Of a stretch of DNA of 64,000 bases, positions 26,662 to 34,815 are shown in pieces. Source of the DNA: Cryobacterium sp. PH29-G1. Lineage in GTDB: Bacteria; Actinomycetota; Actinomycetes; Actinomycetales; Microbacteriaceae. The notes under the pieces are model-generated. The model did no database searches, was not told the origin of the DNA, and saw only the letters and a program-made list of their open reading frames with translations. The DNA lies in assembly GCF_030063365.1 (NCBI RefSeq), contig NZ_JASISY010000003.1, positions 310,001-374,000 on the forward strand, written 5' to 3'. The position numbers were made by a program, and so were the translations under genes. Position 1 is the stretch's first letter; every line of letters starts with the position of its first letter.

Positions 26662-27024
26662 ATGTCCACACGCACCATCATCGGCAATCTGGCTTTCGAC
26701 CCCGAGGTCGTCACAGCCGGCAGCATCCAGATCACCAAACTGCGCGTCATCGAGAACACCGGCGAATACCGCGGAGGCAAATGGCTCGCCCACGACGCCG
26801 CCACCACGCACTTCGTGGAAGCCAAGTTCGAGCTCGGCCAGAACGTCGCCGCCACCCTGCACAAAGGCGACCCCGTGATCGTTGTTGGCCGTGAGCACAC
26901 CGACAGTTGGGGCGTCGACCAGTCACGCCAATACGGACGCGTCATCGACGCCGATAACGTCGGCCCCGACCTCAACCGGGCCGTCGCCACCGTGCGCCGC
27001 AACTCCAAGCCCGACACCGAGTAG
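26662..27024 (+). CDS. ssb: Single-stranded DNA-binding protein, ICE copy
   Basis: 120 residues, a short OB-fold SSB: TIIGNLAFDPEV, then THFVEAKFELGQNVAATLHKGD and PVIVVGREHTDSWG, ending in RVIDADNVGPDL. It lacks the long flexible acidic tail of housekeeping SSB. ICE and plasmid SSBs coat transferred or replicating single strands. A good ribosome binding site (GAAGGAGAA) precedes the ATG. Structured leader copy 1 lies upstream, the same element that precedes the DprA-like gene. Confidence 0.88.
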   Translation: MSTRTIIGNLAFDPEVVTAGSIQITKLRVIENTGEYRGGKWLAHDAATTHFVEAKFELGQNVAATLHKGDPVIVVGREHTDSWGVDQSRQYGRVIDADNVGPDLNRAVATVRRNSKPDTE

Positions 27025-27085
27025 GCATCCAGAGGTGGGGCCGCACTCGCGGTCCCGATAAACACATTCTGAAAGGAGCACCACC

Positions 27086-27472
27086 ATGAACGACCACGAC
27101 AGCGAACTGATCACCCGGGCCAACGAGCTGGCCGACACCGCACGCAGCCTGGCCCACGCGACTCGTGCGATTAACCACCCTTACGATTCGTACCTACTGC
27201 TCGGATGCCTGACCGCCACCCAGCGCTCCCTCGGCCAGGTCTACGACCAACTCGCCAACTGGCACAGCAACGTCATCGACGGCGTCGAATACAGCGGTGA
27301 AGACAGCTGCGGCGCCGGCTGCGCACCCGGAGTCGCCCGAGCTGAACTCGGCCTCCGCGACGCCGCCCAATTCGCCGGCATCGTTGAGGACGCCCTTCTG
27401 CAAGCTCACAACGCCAACAGCGTCGTCCGCTGGTTTGATGAAACCGCGATCCGCAAGAGTCCGAAATGTTGA
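27086..27472 (+). CDS. Conserved-looking ICE protein of unknown function
   Basis: 128 residues, mostly alpha-helical, with no signal peptide or TM. It contains a SCGAGC motif near residue 75 that could bind metal, and a C-terminal Trp-Phe-Asp-Glu stretch. The ribosome binding site GAAAGGAGC is strong. It follows ssb by 61 bp on the same strand, so they are probably co-expressed. No family is recognised. Confidence 0.75.
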   Translation: MNDHDSELITRANELADTARSLAHATRAINHPYDSYLLLGCLTATQRSLGQVYDQLANWHSNVIDGVEYSGEDSCGAGCAPGVARAELGLRDAAQFAGIVEDALLQAHNANSVVRWFDETAIRKSPKC

Positions 27473-27537
27473 GCCTGAAAACCGTGGGTACCCGGGATCA
27501 ACTTGCGGGCTGATCAGATCTCTGCGTCAATGGACCC

Positions 27538-28008
27538 ATGTTTGGATTTGGGGGTAAGCAGAACGCCGTTGTCGAACGGAAGATCTTAATCGCCGCTCTG
27601 GACCGTGAAGTGGATCTGCAGCGCGCCTCAGTTGAGGTTCGAGCTGCCGGACTAATGACTCGAGCTTCAATCCTTGTCGCTGCGGCAAGCATCCTCACAG
27701 GTGTGCAGTCCTTGGATCAAATGTCGGCTTGGTTCCTGTGGAGCACCATCGCGTCCGCGGCAGCCGCTATCTTGGGGGTGCTCGTCCTGCTTCCTCGGCT
27801 TGGCGCCGAGGTTGATATCGATTCTGCCGAATCGGACTACTGGAACGAGTTGGATACTGTGGCACTTCACGGATTCATGAAAGACAAATTGAGAGTGCTC
27901 AAAGAGGATGAGCACGCACTTATCTGGAGGCGTTGGGTCCTCCTCGTAGGGTTTGCATGCTTGGCCATTTCACTTCTCCTAGCCGCACTTCACCTCCTAT
28001 TTCTCTAG
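27538..28008 (+). CDS. Small membrane protein with three TM helices
   Basis: 156 residues. A basic amphipathic N-terminal helix (~12-38) is followed by TM segments at about 44-60, 66-86 and 135-155, with a soluble helical region (~90-130). This layout resembles the SLATT/PycTM class of small membrane effectors found next to nucleotide-signalling defence genes, but no cyclase partner is encoded nearby, so the resemblance is only architectural. A tiny gene follows 18 bp downstream. Function unknown. Confidence 0.65.
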   Translation: MFGFGGKQNAVVERKILIAALDREVDLQRASVEVRAAGLMTRASILVAAASILTGVQSLDQMSAWFLWSTIASAAAAILGVLVLLPRLGAEVDIDSAESDYWNELDTVALHGFMKDKLRVLKEDEHALIWRRWVLLVGFACLAISLLLAALHLLFL

Positions 28009-28026
28009 ATTCACGATCGGTTGACC

Positions 28027-28164
28027 ATGTCTGAAAAACCAAAAACTCCGGGAACTCCACCAGCACCTGCGCAACGGGTTAGGCCAACCGTGCGAGTGGT
28101 CAAGGAAGCGGATCAGTTCCGCAACCAGCCTCCCAAGGTGACGCAGCGTCCAGATAAGTCCTGA
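28027..28164 (+). CDS. 45-residue Pro/Lys-rich protein
   Basis: A short ORF starting with an ATG 18 bp after the membrane-protein stop. The product is basic and proline-rich (begins MSEKPKTPGTPPAPAQ; ends QRPDKS). No domain, signal peptide or TM is evident. It ends just before a strong hairpin, which supports it as the last gene of the + strand run. Coding status is uncertain because no clear ribosome binding site is seen. Confidence 0.4.
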   Translation: MSEKPKTPGTPPAPAQRVRPTVRVVKEADQFRNQPPKVTQRPDKS

Positions 28165-28176
28165 CGCGCCGCGGAT

Positions 28177-28227
28177 GAATCCGCATGGATCCAACCCTGA
28201 AACGTCGGGCTGGATCCGTGCGGAATC
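28177..28227. terminator. Bidirectional terminator hairpin
   Basis: Arms 28177-28197 and 28207-28227 match at 18 of 21 positions (core GGATCC flanked by CCGCA). It lies between the 45-residue ORF (+) and the convergent DUF2188 gene (-). Confidence 0.75.
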
Positions 28228-28233
28228 TCCGTG

Positions 28234-28458
28234 CTATCCCTTTGGAGGGAATGCGTCGTTGCCGTAGGAGTTCTTTGCGCTGATCTTTCCGTCGAGGTTC
28301 GTCGTGACGTGCTCGACGCTCCTATCGACGGCCATGTTCCGCCCAATGGCGGCTTGGTCCGCTTTTGTTCCGCCGGTGTGAGCGGCGCGTGAACTGCCTT
28401 CGACTTTGCTTTTCCACACACCGTCTTCGTTGTACGTGCGAATATCGCCTTTAGCCAT
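28234..28458 (-). CDS. DUF2188-family small protein
   Basis: 74 residues with the DUF2188 pattern: an N-terminal strand ending in WKSKVEG, then a helix (TKADQAAIGRNMAVD) and the C-terminal strand/turn DGKISAKNSYGNDAFPP. Family members are common on mobile elements and have no established biochemical role. It is monocistronic and oriented opposite to its neighbours. Confidence 0.8.
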   Translation of the reverse strand: MAKGDIRTYNEDGVWKSKVEGSSRAAHTGGTKADQAAIGRNMAVDRSVEHVTTNLDGKISAKNSYGNDAFPPKG

Positions 28459-29045
28459 CTTTGAACCAATCTCATTGCGGTGGCAAGGATTGCCAACGGT
28501 GACATAGTCGCAGTGACCACCGACATTGGGACGCCTTTACTGGAAGCTTGGTAGGTCGTTTACCTCGGCAGGGGGCGCGCCGGGGTAAACGACGGGGTAG
28601 GGGGTCTCTTTCCCTGTCCCACCGCCACCCCCTCGCTGCGCTCGCTTCCCAACCTCCCACACCCATCGTTCCTCAGTGTGTAGGAGGTTGGGAAGTAAAG
28701 GGGTGGTGGTGGGACAGGGAAAGAGAAGAAAAAAAGTAGAAGAAAAAAAATACAGAAGTACAAGAACAAGAGAAAACACAGAAGAGAAAAAAGAGAAAGA
28801 ACAAGACCAAAAAAGTAAGAGAAACGAAAAAGCAGAGCAAGAAAAAGCGAGCCAGAATGAGCAAGAACTGCGGCAGTTGGACGAGGCGAAGCAAGCAGCG
28901 AGCAGACCAGAAAAATGACGACGAGATGCGAGCAGGGATAGCCGGATTGAGTTGAAAAAGTGTGGTGTGGCATTACCGGTGGTGTCGGTGGCGGGGTGCA
29001 GAATCGTGGGTGTAGAGCTTGGAACGTTGTCAGTGCGGAGGCTGA
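28459..29045. other. Non-coding region with candidate oriT
   Basis: This 587-bp stretch holds the two inverted repeats and then a ~190-bp purine-dominated, A-rich tract (28730-28920), sharply different in base composition from its surroundings. An 80-codon ORF (28676-28918) spans the tract and would encode a Lys/Glu-rich peptide; its start lies in the hairpin arm, so it is probably not a gene. Position beside the relaxase plus inverted repeats plus A-rich DNA suggests the transfer origin; the nick site is not identified. Confidence 0.4.
28555..28735. repeat. Two inverted repeats in an oriT-like region
   Basis: Repeat 1: GTCGTTTACC at 28555-28564 with GGTAAACGAC at 28584-28593. Repeat 2: arms 28606-28662 and 28678-28735, sharing CTCTTTCCCTGTCCCACC and CTTCCCAACCTCC, with a short unpaired insertion in the left arm. 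Both lie just upstream of the relaxase gene. Confidence 0.75.
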
Positions 29046-29783
29046 ATGATGGTGCAGGTGACAAGTCGCGACGAAGCGATGATCGACTGGCTGGACGTCG
29101 TCCGGCTCGCAGACATGAATGCCTTGCGGTGGGCGTTGGGCGCTCAACTCGGATTGGGCGAGCCGATCGGGTTGCGCAAAGCGCAGCACTGGGCCGCCCG
29201 GATGGAAGCGGTGGGCCTGGTGGGCCGCGACCGGCCGGCGTTCCTGGACGGGTCGGTCGTGTGGGCGACGTTTCAGGCGATTGGGAAGCCAGCGCCGAAC
29301 CTGTTTCGGCAGACCACGCGGCATGAGATCGCGGTGGCGACGGTGTCGGCGCGCTATCTGGCGCAGGGGTTCACGTGGCGGCGGGATCGGAAGCCGGTGG
29401 GCCGGCGTGATCATCAGGCCGACGGGGTGGCCGAGCGTGACGGTGTGGTCGAGCTGGTGGAGGTGGAGCTGACGCCGAAGACGTGGCAGCGGTATCAGGC
29501 GATCTGCCATAACCACACCTACCGGCTGGTGCATGAGGGGGTGGATCGGGTGGCGTACTTTTGCACGGCGGACGCGGATCGGGCCATCAGTCGGGGTGCC
29601 GATAAGTACCTGGTCCGCACCGAACGACCCCGTCTCGTTTCCCAACACTCCTTCGACGCACGCGGGCACTGGACCGGCCCCGAGCTGGACGCCGGCGCTT
29701 ACGCGGCCGCGCACGGCCGAGCCGACAGGGTGGTCGAGCTTGACGGTGCCAGCGGGTGGGGCGCGTCGCAGGTCAGCGCATGA
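29046..29783 (+). CDS. Replication-relaxation family protein, probable MOBC relaxase
   Basis: 245 residues of the Replic_Relax type, the family used to define MOBC relaxases. An N-terminal winged helix (~8-68) is followed by a nuclease-like core. The core carries a PD-(D/E)xK-like signature: Asp126 in HQADGV, then Glu139 and Glu141 in VEVELTPK, and Lys145. MOBC enzymes use a restriction-endonuclease-like fold rather than HUH chemistry. It overlaps the coupling-protein gene (ATGA). No other relaxase is seen in the element, which supports the assignment. Confidence 0.75.
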   Translation: MMVQVTSRDEAMIDWLDVVRLADMNALRWALGAQLGLGEPIGLRKAQHWAARMEAVGLVGRDRPAFLDGSVVWATFQAIGKPAPNLFRQTTRHEIAVATVSARYLAQGFTWRRDRKPVGRRDHQADGVAERDGVVELVEVELTPKTWQRYQAICHNHTYRLVHEGVDRVAYFCTADADRAISRGADKYLVRTERPRLVSQHSFDARGHWTGPELDAGAYAAAHGRADRVVELDGASGWGASQVSA

Positions 29784-31690
29784 GCGAAACTACGGCCCCG
29801 ACAGAGTCGGACGCCGCCAGCGACATGATCGCCCGGCTCCTCGGCGCCGCCTTCGCCGTCGTTGTCGTGCTTGTGGCGCTGCCCCTGGTCGTGCCCGTCG
29901 TAGTGAGTCGGGTTGCCGGCGATGTGATCGCGACGAAGACCCGGTTCTGGGTGGTGTGGCGATGGCAGTGGATCGTGAACACCGTCGGCATCGTCCTGGT
30001 CACAGCGCTCATCGCCTGGGAGGCGTTTCTGCTGGCGGGCTGGATCCGCTCTGGAGCCGCGACGGTGTTCTTTGACGGAGCGGAGTGGTGGGAGCAGCTC
30101 TGGCCGATGTTTGGCCCGTGGGCGGTCGTGAACTTCTTCGCTGGGCTGCTGCTCTTGCCGACGGCGTGGTCGTTGCGGCGGCGGAAGATCGCCGAGCAGG
30201 TGCGGTCACGGCGGGTATCGAACGTGGTGCGGCAGGAGAAGATTGAGACGGCCCGGAAGCGTGCCGCCGACAGCAGCGTGGCCCGCCGCATTGGTGTGCG
30301 CCTCGAAACCGACACGGGCCGCATCATCGGCACCACCCGCCAAGCCGTCACCGTCCCGTTGCCGGTCGGCGACCAGCGGCAGGCGTTCGGGGTGACCAGC
30401 CGGGTCACGGTGCGGACGCTCGCTGACCGGTTCTATGACATGCGCCGGGTGCGCGATTGGGTCGACGCGACCGGCAAATACCTGGTGCTGCCACCGACAG
30501 CGTCCTCCGTTCGCGCGCTGATCATCGCCGAGTCCGGCAGTGGCAAAACCGTCCTGATCAACGGACTCGTCCTGTGCGCGCTGGAATACGGATGGCCCGT
30601 GTTCGTCATCGACGCTAAGGGCGACCCGGCCGACGCCGAGCACCTCGTCGCAGTTGCCGAAACCTACGGCCGCACCGCGACGACCGGTGGTACGTGGGAC
30701 CTGTTCAACGGCACCGCGGATCAGGTCACAGCGAAGCTGATGCGGCTCATGCCCGTTCCTGACGGCGCGAACCAGCACTACCTCGACGAGATTCGCGGGG
30801 TGCTGCAAACGGTTCAGGAACTGTCGCCGCTCCGCAGTATTGCCGACCTCCGTGAACGGCTGACCAGCCCCACCCCGTTTGTTCGCGATCAGGACGATCT
30901 GGAATTGGTGATCAAGGCCGTGGACCGGGATGGCACCACGGCTGGTGAGCGAGCGTTGCAGAGCCTGTTGGTGGCGTTGCGGCCGATGCAACGGTGGATT
31001 GGCCAGGATGGCTGGTCCTACAACGCGCCCAAAGCCGACGTGACGGTCATTCCGCTGTCGCCCGTCGATGACGCCCAGGCCCGGCTGGGTGATCTGCTCC
31101 TGCTGGACCTGCGAAACTTCCTCGCCACCCGGTTGGAGCGGCGCGACAAGTCCCCGGTCGTCGTGATCGTTGACGAATTCCCTCAGCTGGTGACTGGGTC
31201 GCAGGACCCGGGCGACACCGCCGGGAGCTTGTTTGAGACGGCGCGCAGCGCCGGCGTCGGACTGGTCTTGGCGACGCAGAGCCCGGCGGGCTTGTCAAAC
31301 GATGAGGTTCGTCGGCGTCGTGCGCTGACGAGTGGAGCGGCGCTGATCTTTGGCCGGTCGAAAGACCCGGAGGATGTGGTGAAGTATGCCGGGACGGTGA
31401 TGCGAATGGAATCTGCCGGGCGCGCCACCGGTGAGGAGCTGGGGAGCGCGCGCGCCCAGCACACCTACGTCATCCCGCCGCAGGACGTGCGCGAAGCCGC
31501 CGATGGGGCGTTCTGGATTGTGCAGGGCGGTGCCATTGCCCCGTTTCGAGCCCTCCCGAACCGACAAATGCAGGCATCACCCGCGGCGGTGCCCGCCACG
31601 CCGCGATCGGCCGGCGTCGAGCCTGCAAGCGATGTTGCGGCCCGGCAGCTCGACCTGGTCGAGACAGAGGAACCTGGAAGCGCCGCCTGA
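29780..31690 (+). CDS. Type IV coupling protein (TraD/VirD4-like ATPase)
   Basis: 636 residues. Two or three TM helices occupy the N-terminal ~145 (about 18-42, 60-85 and 112-135). The cytoplasmic ATPase has Walker A AESGSGKT near residue 258 and Walker B VVVIVDEFPQ near residue 465, followed by LVLATQSPAGLS, the usual sensor region. It docks the relaxase-DNA complex at the secretion channel. Its start overlaps the relaxase stop, so the two are co-translated. Confidence 0.9.
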   Translation: MSETTAPTESDAASDMIARLLGAAFAVVVVLVALPLVVPVVVSRVAGDVIATKTRFWVVWRWQWIVNTVGIVLVTALIAWEAFLLAGWIRSGAATVFFDGAEWWEQLWPMFGPWAVVNFFAGLLLLPTAWSLRRRKIAEQVRSRRVSNVVRQEKIETARKRAADSSVARRIGVRLETDTGRIIGTTRQAVTVPLPVGDQRQAFGVTSRVTVRTLADRFYDMRRVRDWVDATGKYLVLPPTASSVRALIIAESGSGKTVLINGLVLCALEYGWPVFVIDAKGDPADAEHLVAVAETYGRTATTGGTWDLFNGTADQVTAKLMRLMPVPDGANQHYLDEIRGVLQTVQELSPLRSIADLRERLTSPTPFVRDQDDLELVIKAVDRDGTTAGERALQSLLVALRPMQRWIGQDGWSYNAPKADVTVIPLSPVDDAQARLGDLLLLDLRNFLATRLERRDKSPVVVIVDEFPQLVTGSQDPGDTAGSLFETARSAGVGLVLATQSPAGLSNDEVRRRRALTSGAALIFGRSKDPEDVVKYAGTVMRMESAGRATGEELGSARAQHTYVIPPQDVREAADGAFWIVQGGAIAPFRALPNRQMQASPAAVPATPRSAGVEPASDVAARQLDLVETEEPGSAA

Positions 31691-31717
31691 ACGAGGTGGG
31701 CGGCGCTCCACCAGCGT

Positions 31718-32653
31718 TTAGAGATAGACGATGTCGGAGCTGGTCGCGATCAGGCTTGCGCCGTGGTCGCGGATGAGCCGAGCGCAGCCCGCATTGGCTG
31801 CGCTGGAGGCGCGCCCGGGCACGGCGCCGCAGGGACGCCCGAGCTCGAGCGCGGTTGCCGCGGTGCTCAGCGCACCGGACTCATACCCTGCCTCGACAAT
31901 GACGGTCTTACTGGCCAGAGCGGCCAGAAGTTGGGTGGAACGCTGGAACCGCCACGCCGAGGGCTCGCTGCCAGGTGGAATCTCGCTCACGACGACACCC
32001 CGCGTAGCGGCCGCGTCGACCAGCTCGCCGTTCTCAGCGGGGAAAGCAGTGTCGAGGCCGGTAGGCAGGACGAGCAGGTTGCGGCCGGTAAATGCTTGGG
32101 CCGTCATGAGGGCCGCGGTGTCGATTCCCCGAGCCGCAGTCGATGCGATCGCCCAGCCGTGCACGAGCAGCCCGGAGGCGAGATCCACGCAGACGTGCCG
32201 GCCGTGCCGCGTCGCAAACCGCGTCCCCGTCATCGCGACACTCGGCACAGTCAGGATCGAAGCGTCACCGCGCATCCACAGTGCAAACGGTGCCGCAGAT
32301 CCAAGGTCGGCCACCGAAACCGGCCACCACGGGTGCGACGGCGTGAGCAGCTCATACCCACCGGCGACGGTACGGCGGAAAGCGTCTACGACCCGATCGA
32401 CCGAGTAGCGAGGCAGGATGGTGGAGCGCAGCTGCCCGACAGTCCCGTCTCTGCCAGCGGCAGTATCGTCGTCGCCGTCGAGGAGTGCGGTCAGGGCTGT
32501 TTCGGCTCCGTATCGTGCGATGACGCCTCCGACGCGGGGATCGCCCGGGTTGGCGATGGTGGCCCAGGCGGTGCGGGCGATGGTGTCGTGGCTGATGGGG
32601 ATGTTCAAGGCAGTGTCGGTGCTGATGGTGTCGATAACCGCAGCGATAGTCAT
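31718..32653 (-). CDS. dprA: DprA-like DNA-processing protein
   Basis: 311 residues from the ATG at 32653 with an AGGAGAGGA site upstream; the open frame extends further but only through the structured leader. The Rossmann-like DprA core shows AMTGTRFATRHG, GWAIASTAARGIDTAAL, LLVLPTGLDTAFP, and VVSEIPPGSEP. DprA binds single-stranded DNA and loads RecA. It is convergent with the coupling protein and opposite to the transfer operon. With SSB it suggests handling of single strands on entry. A second DprA on an ICE is notable. Confidence 0.88.
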   Translation of the reverse strand: MTIAAVIDTISTDTALNIPISHDTIARTAWATIANPGDPRVGGVIARYGAETALTALLDGDDDTAAGRDGTVGQLRSTILPRYSVDRVVDAFRRTVAGGYELLTPSHPWWPVSVADLGSAAPFALWMRGDASILTVPSVAMTGTRFATRHGRHVCVDLASGLLVHGWAIASTAARGIDTAALMTAQAFTGRNLLVLPTGLDTAFPAENGELVDAAATRGVVVSEIPPGSEPSAWRFQRSTQLLAALASKTVIVEAGYESGALSTAATALELGRPCGAVPGRASSAANAGCARLIRDHGASLIATSSDIVYL

Positions 32654-32687
32654 GATGGTGGATTCCTCTCCTGGACCGAATATTTTG

Positions 32688-32836
32688 TTTGCCTTCCGGC
32701 GAGAGAAATCGATAGCGAGTGGGAGAGCTGCAGTGCCCAGAATCTCAGGCGAAATAAGGGAGCCTGCGACCGCGTCTGAGAATCTGGGAACGCAGGCGCG
32801 AAGCGAGCTACGATGACCGGCCGGAAAGGTCAAACA
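32688..32836 (-). promoter_or_regulatory. Structured leader element, copy 2 (upstream of dprA)
   Basis: Nearly identical to copy 1 when read on the minus strand, with the internal stem CCCAGATTCTCAG/CTGAGATTCTGGG paired at 12 of 13 positions, the invariant loop GCTCCCTTATTTC, and the terminal CCTTTCCGGC/GCCGGAAGG stem. It ends 34 bp before the DprA-like start. Orientation relative to its gene is the same as in the other copies. Confidence 0.82.
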
Positions 32837-33271
32837 AGCCCTTGAAAACAGGCCGCGAATGCGGCTCAAAATTTGGGGGTTGCAACGGCGCCAGCCGCTT
32901 CCGTTCAGGTCCTTGCATCGTCCTGCCGCCACCGCCCGCCAACTCAGCCTGAGGCTTACCCAGGTCCCGGACTGGTTGTTGCCGCCGGGACTTTTTGAGG
33001 GCATTTTGTGTCTTATTGGCGGTGTGTCGCCTTCAATGTCAGAGGTGAGCATTACTCTCGACGTAGACGGCAACGACGCCGCAGAGAAAGGGAAAAGTGA
33101 CGGTGCACACCCGGTCCGCTCGAACGGATACGACAGCCCGACTGGCAGCAATAGGCCCGGCTGTTACCACAATCCGCCGACACCCGGCCAACCCCGTGAC
33201 CGACTCCAATCGCTGTGTTGTTGTGGTGATTGACCAGCACCGTATTGAGTCCTAGAGAGGGAGATTTTCTT
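32837..33271. other. Intergenic region before the conjugation operon
   Basis: 435 bp without a convincing gene. An ORF at 33036-33233 (65 codons, starting MSEVSITLDVDGND) lacks a ribosome binding site and ends in a Cys cluster; coding is doubtful. The promoter of the downstream ParA-like operon is expected here. Nothing else is recognised. Confidence 0.4.
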
Positions 33272-34459
33272 GTGTCCAGTCAGAATCAGGCAACAACGAC
33301 ACAGACCACGAACCAGCACGCCGACCCACCCGTGAGCACCGCCTTTCGCGGCGCTTCACGAGCCCAGGGCTACATCGAAGCAGGTGCCCCCACCCACGAA
33401 CGCCCTGCAGTCACGGCCCCAGAGCTCCGGGCCGTCGACGAGACTGGTGCACCGGCCGCCGCGACGCCGCAGCAGCCGGCGGGACGCCCCTCGGAACCCG
33501 CTCTGGCCGACCTGTTGTGCGGCGCCGACCACAACCTCGGACTGCTCTCCACCGCCCCACCGGCGCAGGGCGCGCAGCGCGGCCTGCGCGGCGTGCTCTC
33601 CCGCCTCGGGCTGTCGATGACGCCGGGGCCCGCGGAGCTGGCCGAGCGCGAGCAGGCCGAAGCGCTGCGCCGCGATGAGGAAACGATCCGGCAGGCAACC
33701 TGGACCCGCGCAGTGAGCGTGCTGGTTGCCAACCAGAAGGGCGGCGTCGGTAAGACTCCGTCGGCGATCATCGCCGGCGGAGTCCTCGCCGCCGCCCGCG
33801 GCGGATCGGTGTGCATCCTCGAGGTCTCCGACGACCCCGGTGCGCTGTCGTTCCGGGCGGAGGGGAACCCGGCCCGTGGCATGGGCGAACTCGTCCGCGA
33901 CGTGAGCACGATCAGCAGCGCCGGGCAGCTCGCCGGCTACACCGCGCCTCAAACCTCGTTCGCCTCCGTGATCGGCACCGTCCGTCGCCGGCCGCGCCTC
34001 ACCCACGACGACGTGACGGCTGTCGCGGCAGTCGTCGACCTGTACTACGGCATCCGCGTCATGGACAGCGGCAACCAACCTTCCTCGTCCGCGTTCCAGG
34101 GCGCCGTCGACACCGCCGACGCGTTGGTGATCCCCGTGTTCAACGCCGGAGACGCCGTGCTGGAGGCGGTCGCGCTGCTGGACGTGTTGCGTTCGGCGGG
34201 CGGAAAGGCCGCAAGCTTGGCCGACCACGCGACGATCCTGCGGTTGACCGATGGGCGGCCGGAGAACCGGCAGGTCGTCGACCGTGTCGACCAGATCATT
34301 GCCGACTCCGGCGTCGAGCAAGTGTTCACGATCCCCTACGACCCGCACATTGCCGAGCGCGGGCAGATCACCCTCGAGCATCTCGCCCCATCGACGCGAC
34401 GGGCGTTCGCCGCCGCGGCGGCGGGCGTCGTGCGTACCCTGCAAGCCACCGTCCGATAG
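33272..34459 (+). CDS. ParA/MinD-like ATPase of the conjugation operon
   Basis: 395 residues from the GTG at 33272 after AGAGAGGGAGA. The N-terminal ~150 residues are Ala/Pro-rich and probably disordered. The ATPase domain starts with SVLVANQKGGVGKTPS, a deviant Walker A with the signature Lys. Later motifs are IRVMDSGNQPSSS and DALVIPVFNAGD. Such ATPases position the transfer apparatus or act with the secretion channel in actinobacterial elements. It is the first gene of the secretion operon, 18 bp before the pilin-like gene. Confidence 0.85.
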   Translation: MSSQNQATTTQTTNQHADPPVSTAFRGASRAQGYIEAGAPTHERPAVTAPELRAVDETGAPAAATPQQPAGRPSEPALADLLCGADHNLGLLSTAPPAQGAQRGLRGVLSRLGLSMTPGPAELAEREQAEALRRDEETIRQATWTRAVSVLVANQKGGVGKTPSAIIAGGVLAAARGGSVCILEVSDDPGALSFRAEGNPARGMGELVRDVSTISSAGQLAGYTAPQTSFASVIGTVRRRPRLTHDDVTAVAAVVDLYYGIRVMDSGNQPSSSAFQGAVDTADALVIPVFNAGDAVLEAVALLDVLRSAGGKAASLADHATILRLTDGRPENRQVVDRVDQIIADSGVEQVFTIPYDPHIAERGQITLEHLAPSTRRAFAAAAAGVVRTLQATVR

Positions 34460-34477
34460 CCGCGAAAGGCGAACGCC

Positions 34478-34807
34478 ATGCTCACAGAATCCCTGCACAC
34501 CCTCGCGGGCACCATCGTGCGCACAATCGATAACCCACTCGACGGCATCCTGCCGGACTTCACCATCTTCGGCACGGAATTCACCCTGCTCTGGCAGAAG
34601 CTCCTCGCCGGGGTATGGGGGATCGGCATCATCCTGGCGATCGTGTTCCTGATCATCGGCATCATCAAGATGGCCAGCGCCTCCAGCGGCGGCAACCCGA
34701 ACGAATACAAAACCGCCCGCAACCAAGCCATGTGGGCCGGGATCTCGCTCGGAGTGCTCGCCGCCCTCGCCGTGATCGTCGGCGCCATCCTCGCCGTCTT
34801 CGGATAG
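34478..34807 (+). CDS. Pilin-like / TrbC-VirB2-like two-TM protein
   Basis: 109 residues with two TM helices (~43-66 and ~86-108) joined by a short polar loop SASSGGNPNEYKTARNQ. The size and two-helix layout match VirB2/TrbC-type subunits and the equivalent small proteins of Gram-positive conjugation systems. There is no cleavable signal peptide. It lies 8 bp before the VirB8-like gene. Confidence 0.75.
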   Translation: MLTESLHTLAGTIVRTIDNPLDGILPDFTIFGTEFTLLWQKLLAGVWGIGIILAIVFLIIGIIKMASASSGGNPNEYKTARNQAMWAGISLGVLAALAVIVGAILAVFG

Positions 34808-34815
34808 GAGCACTC

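Noticed and set aside
28676..28918. Lys/Glu-rich 80-codon ORF as a gene
   Set aside because: Its start lies in a hairpin arm and the sequence follows the purine bias of the tract rather than normal codon use.
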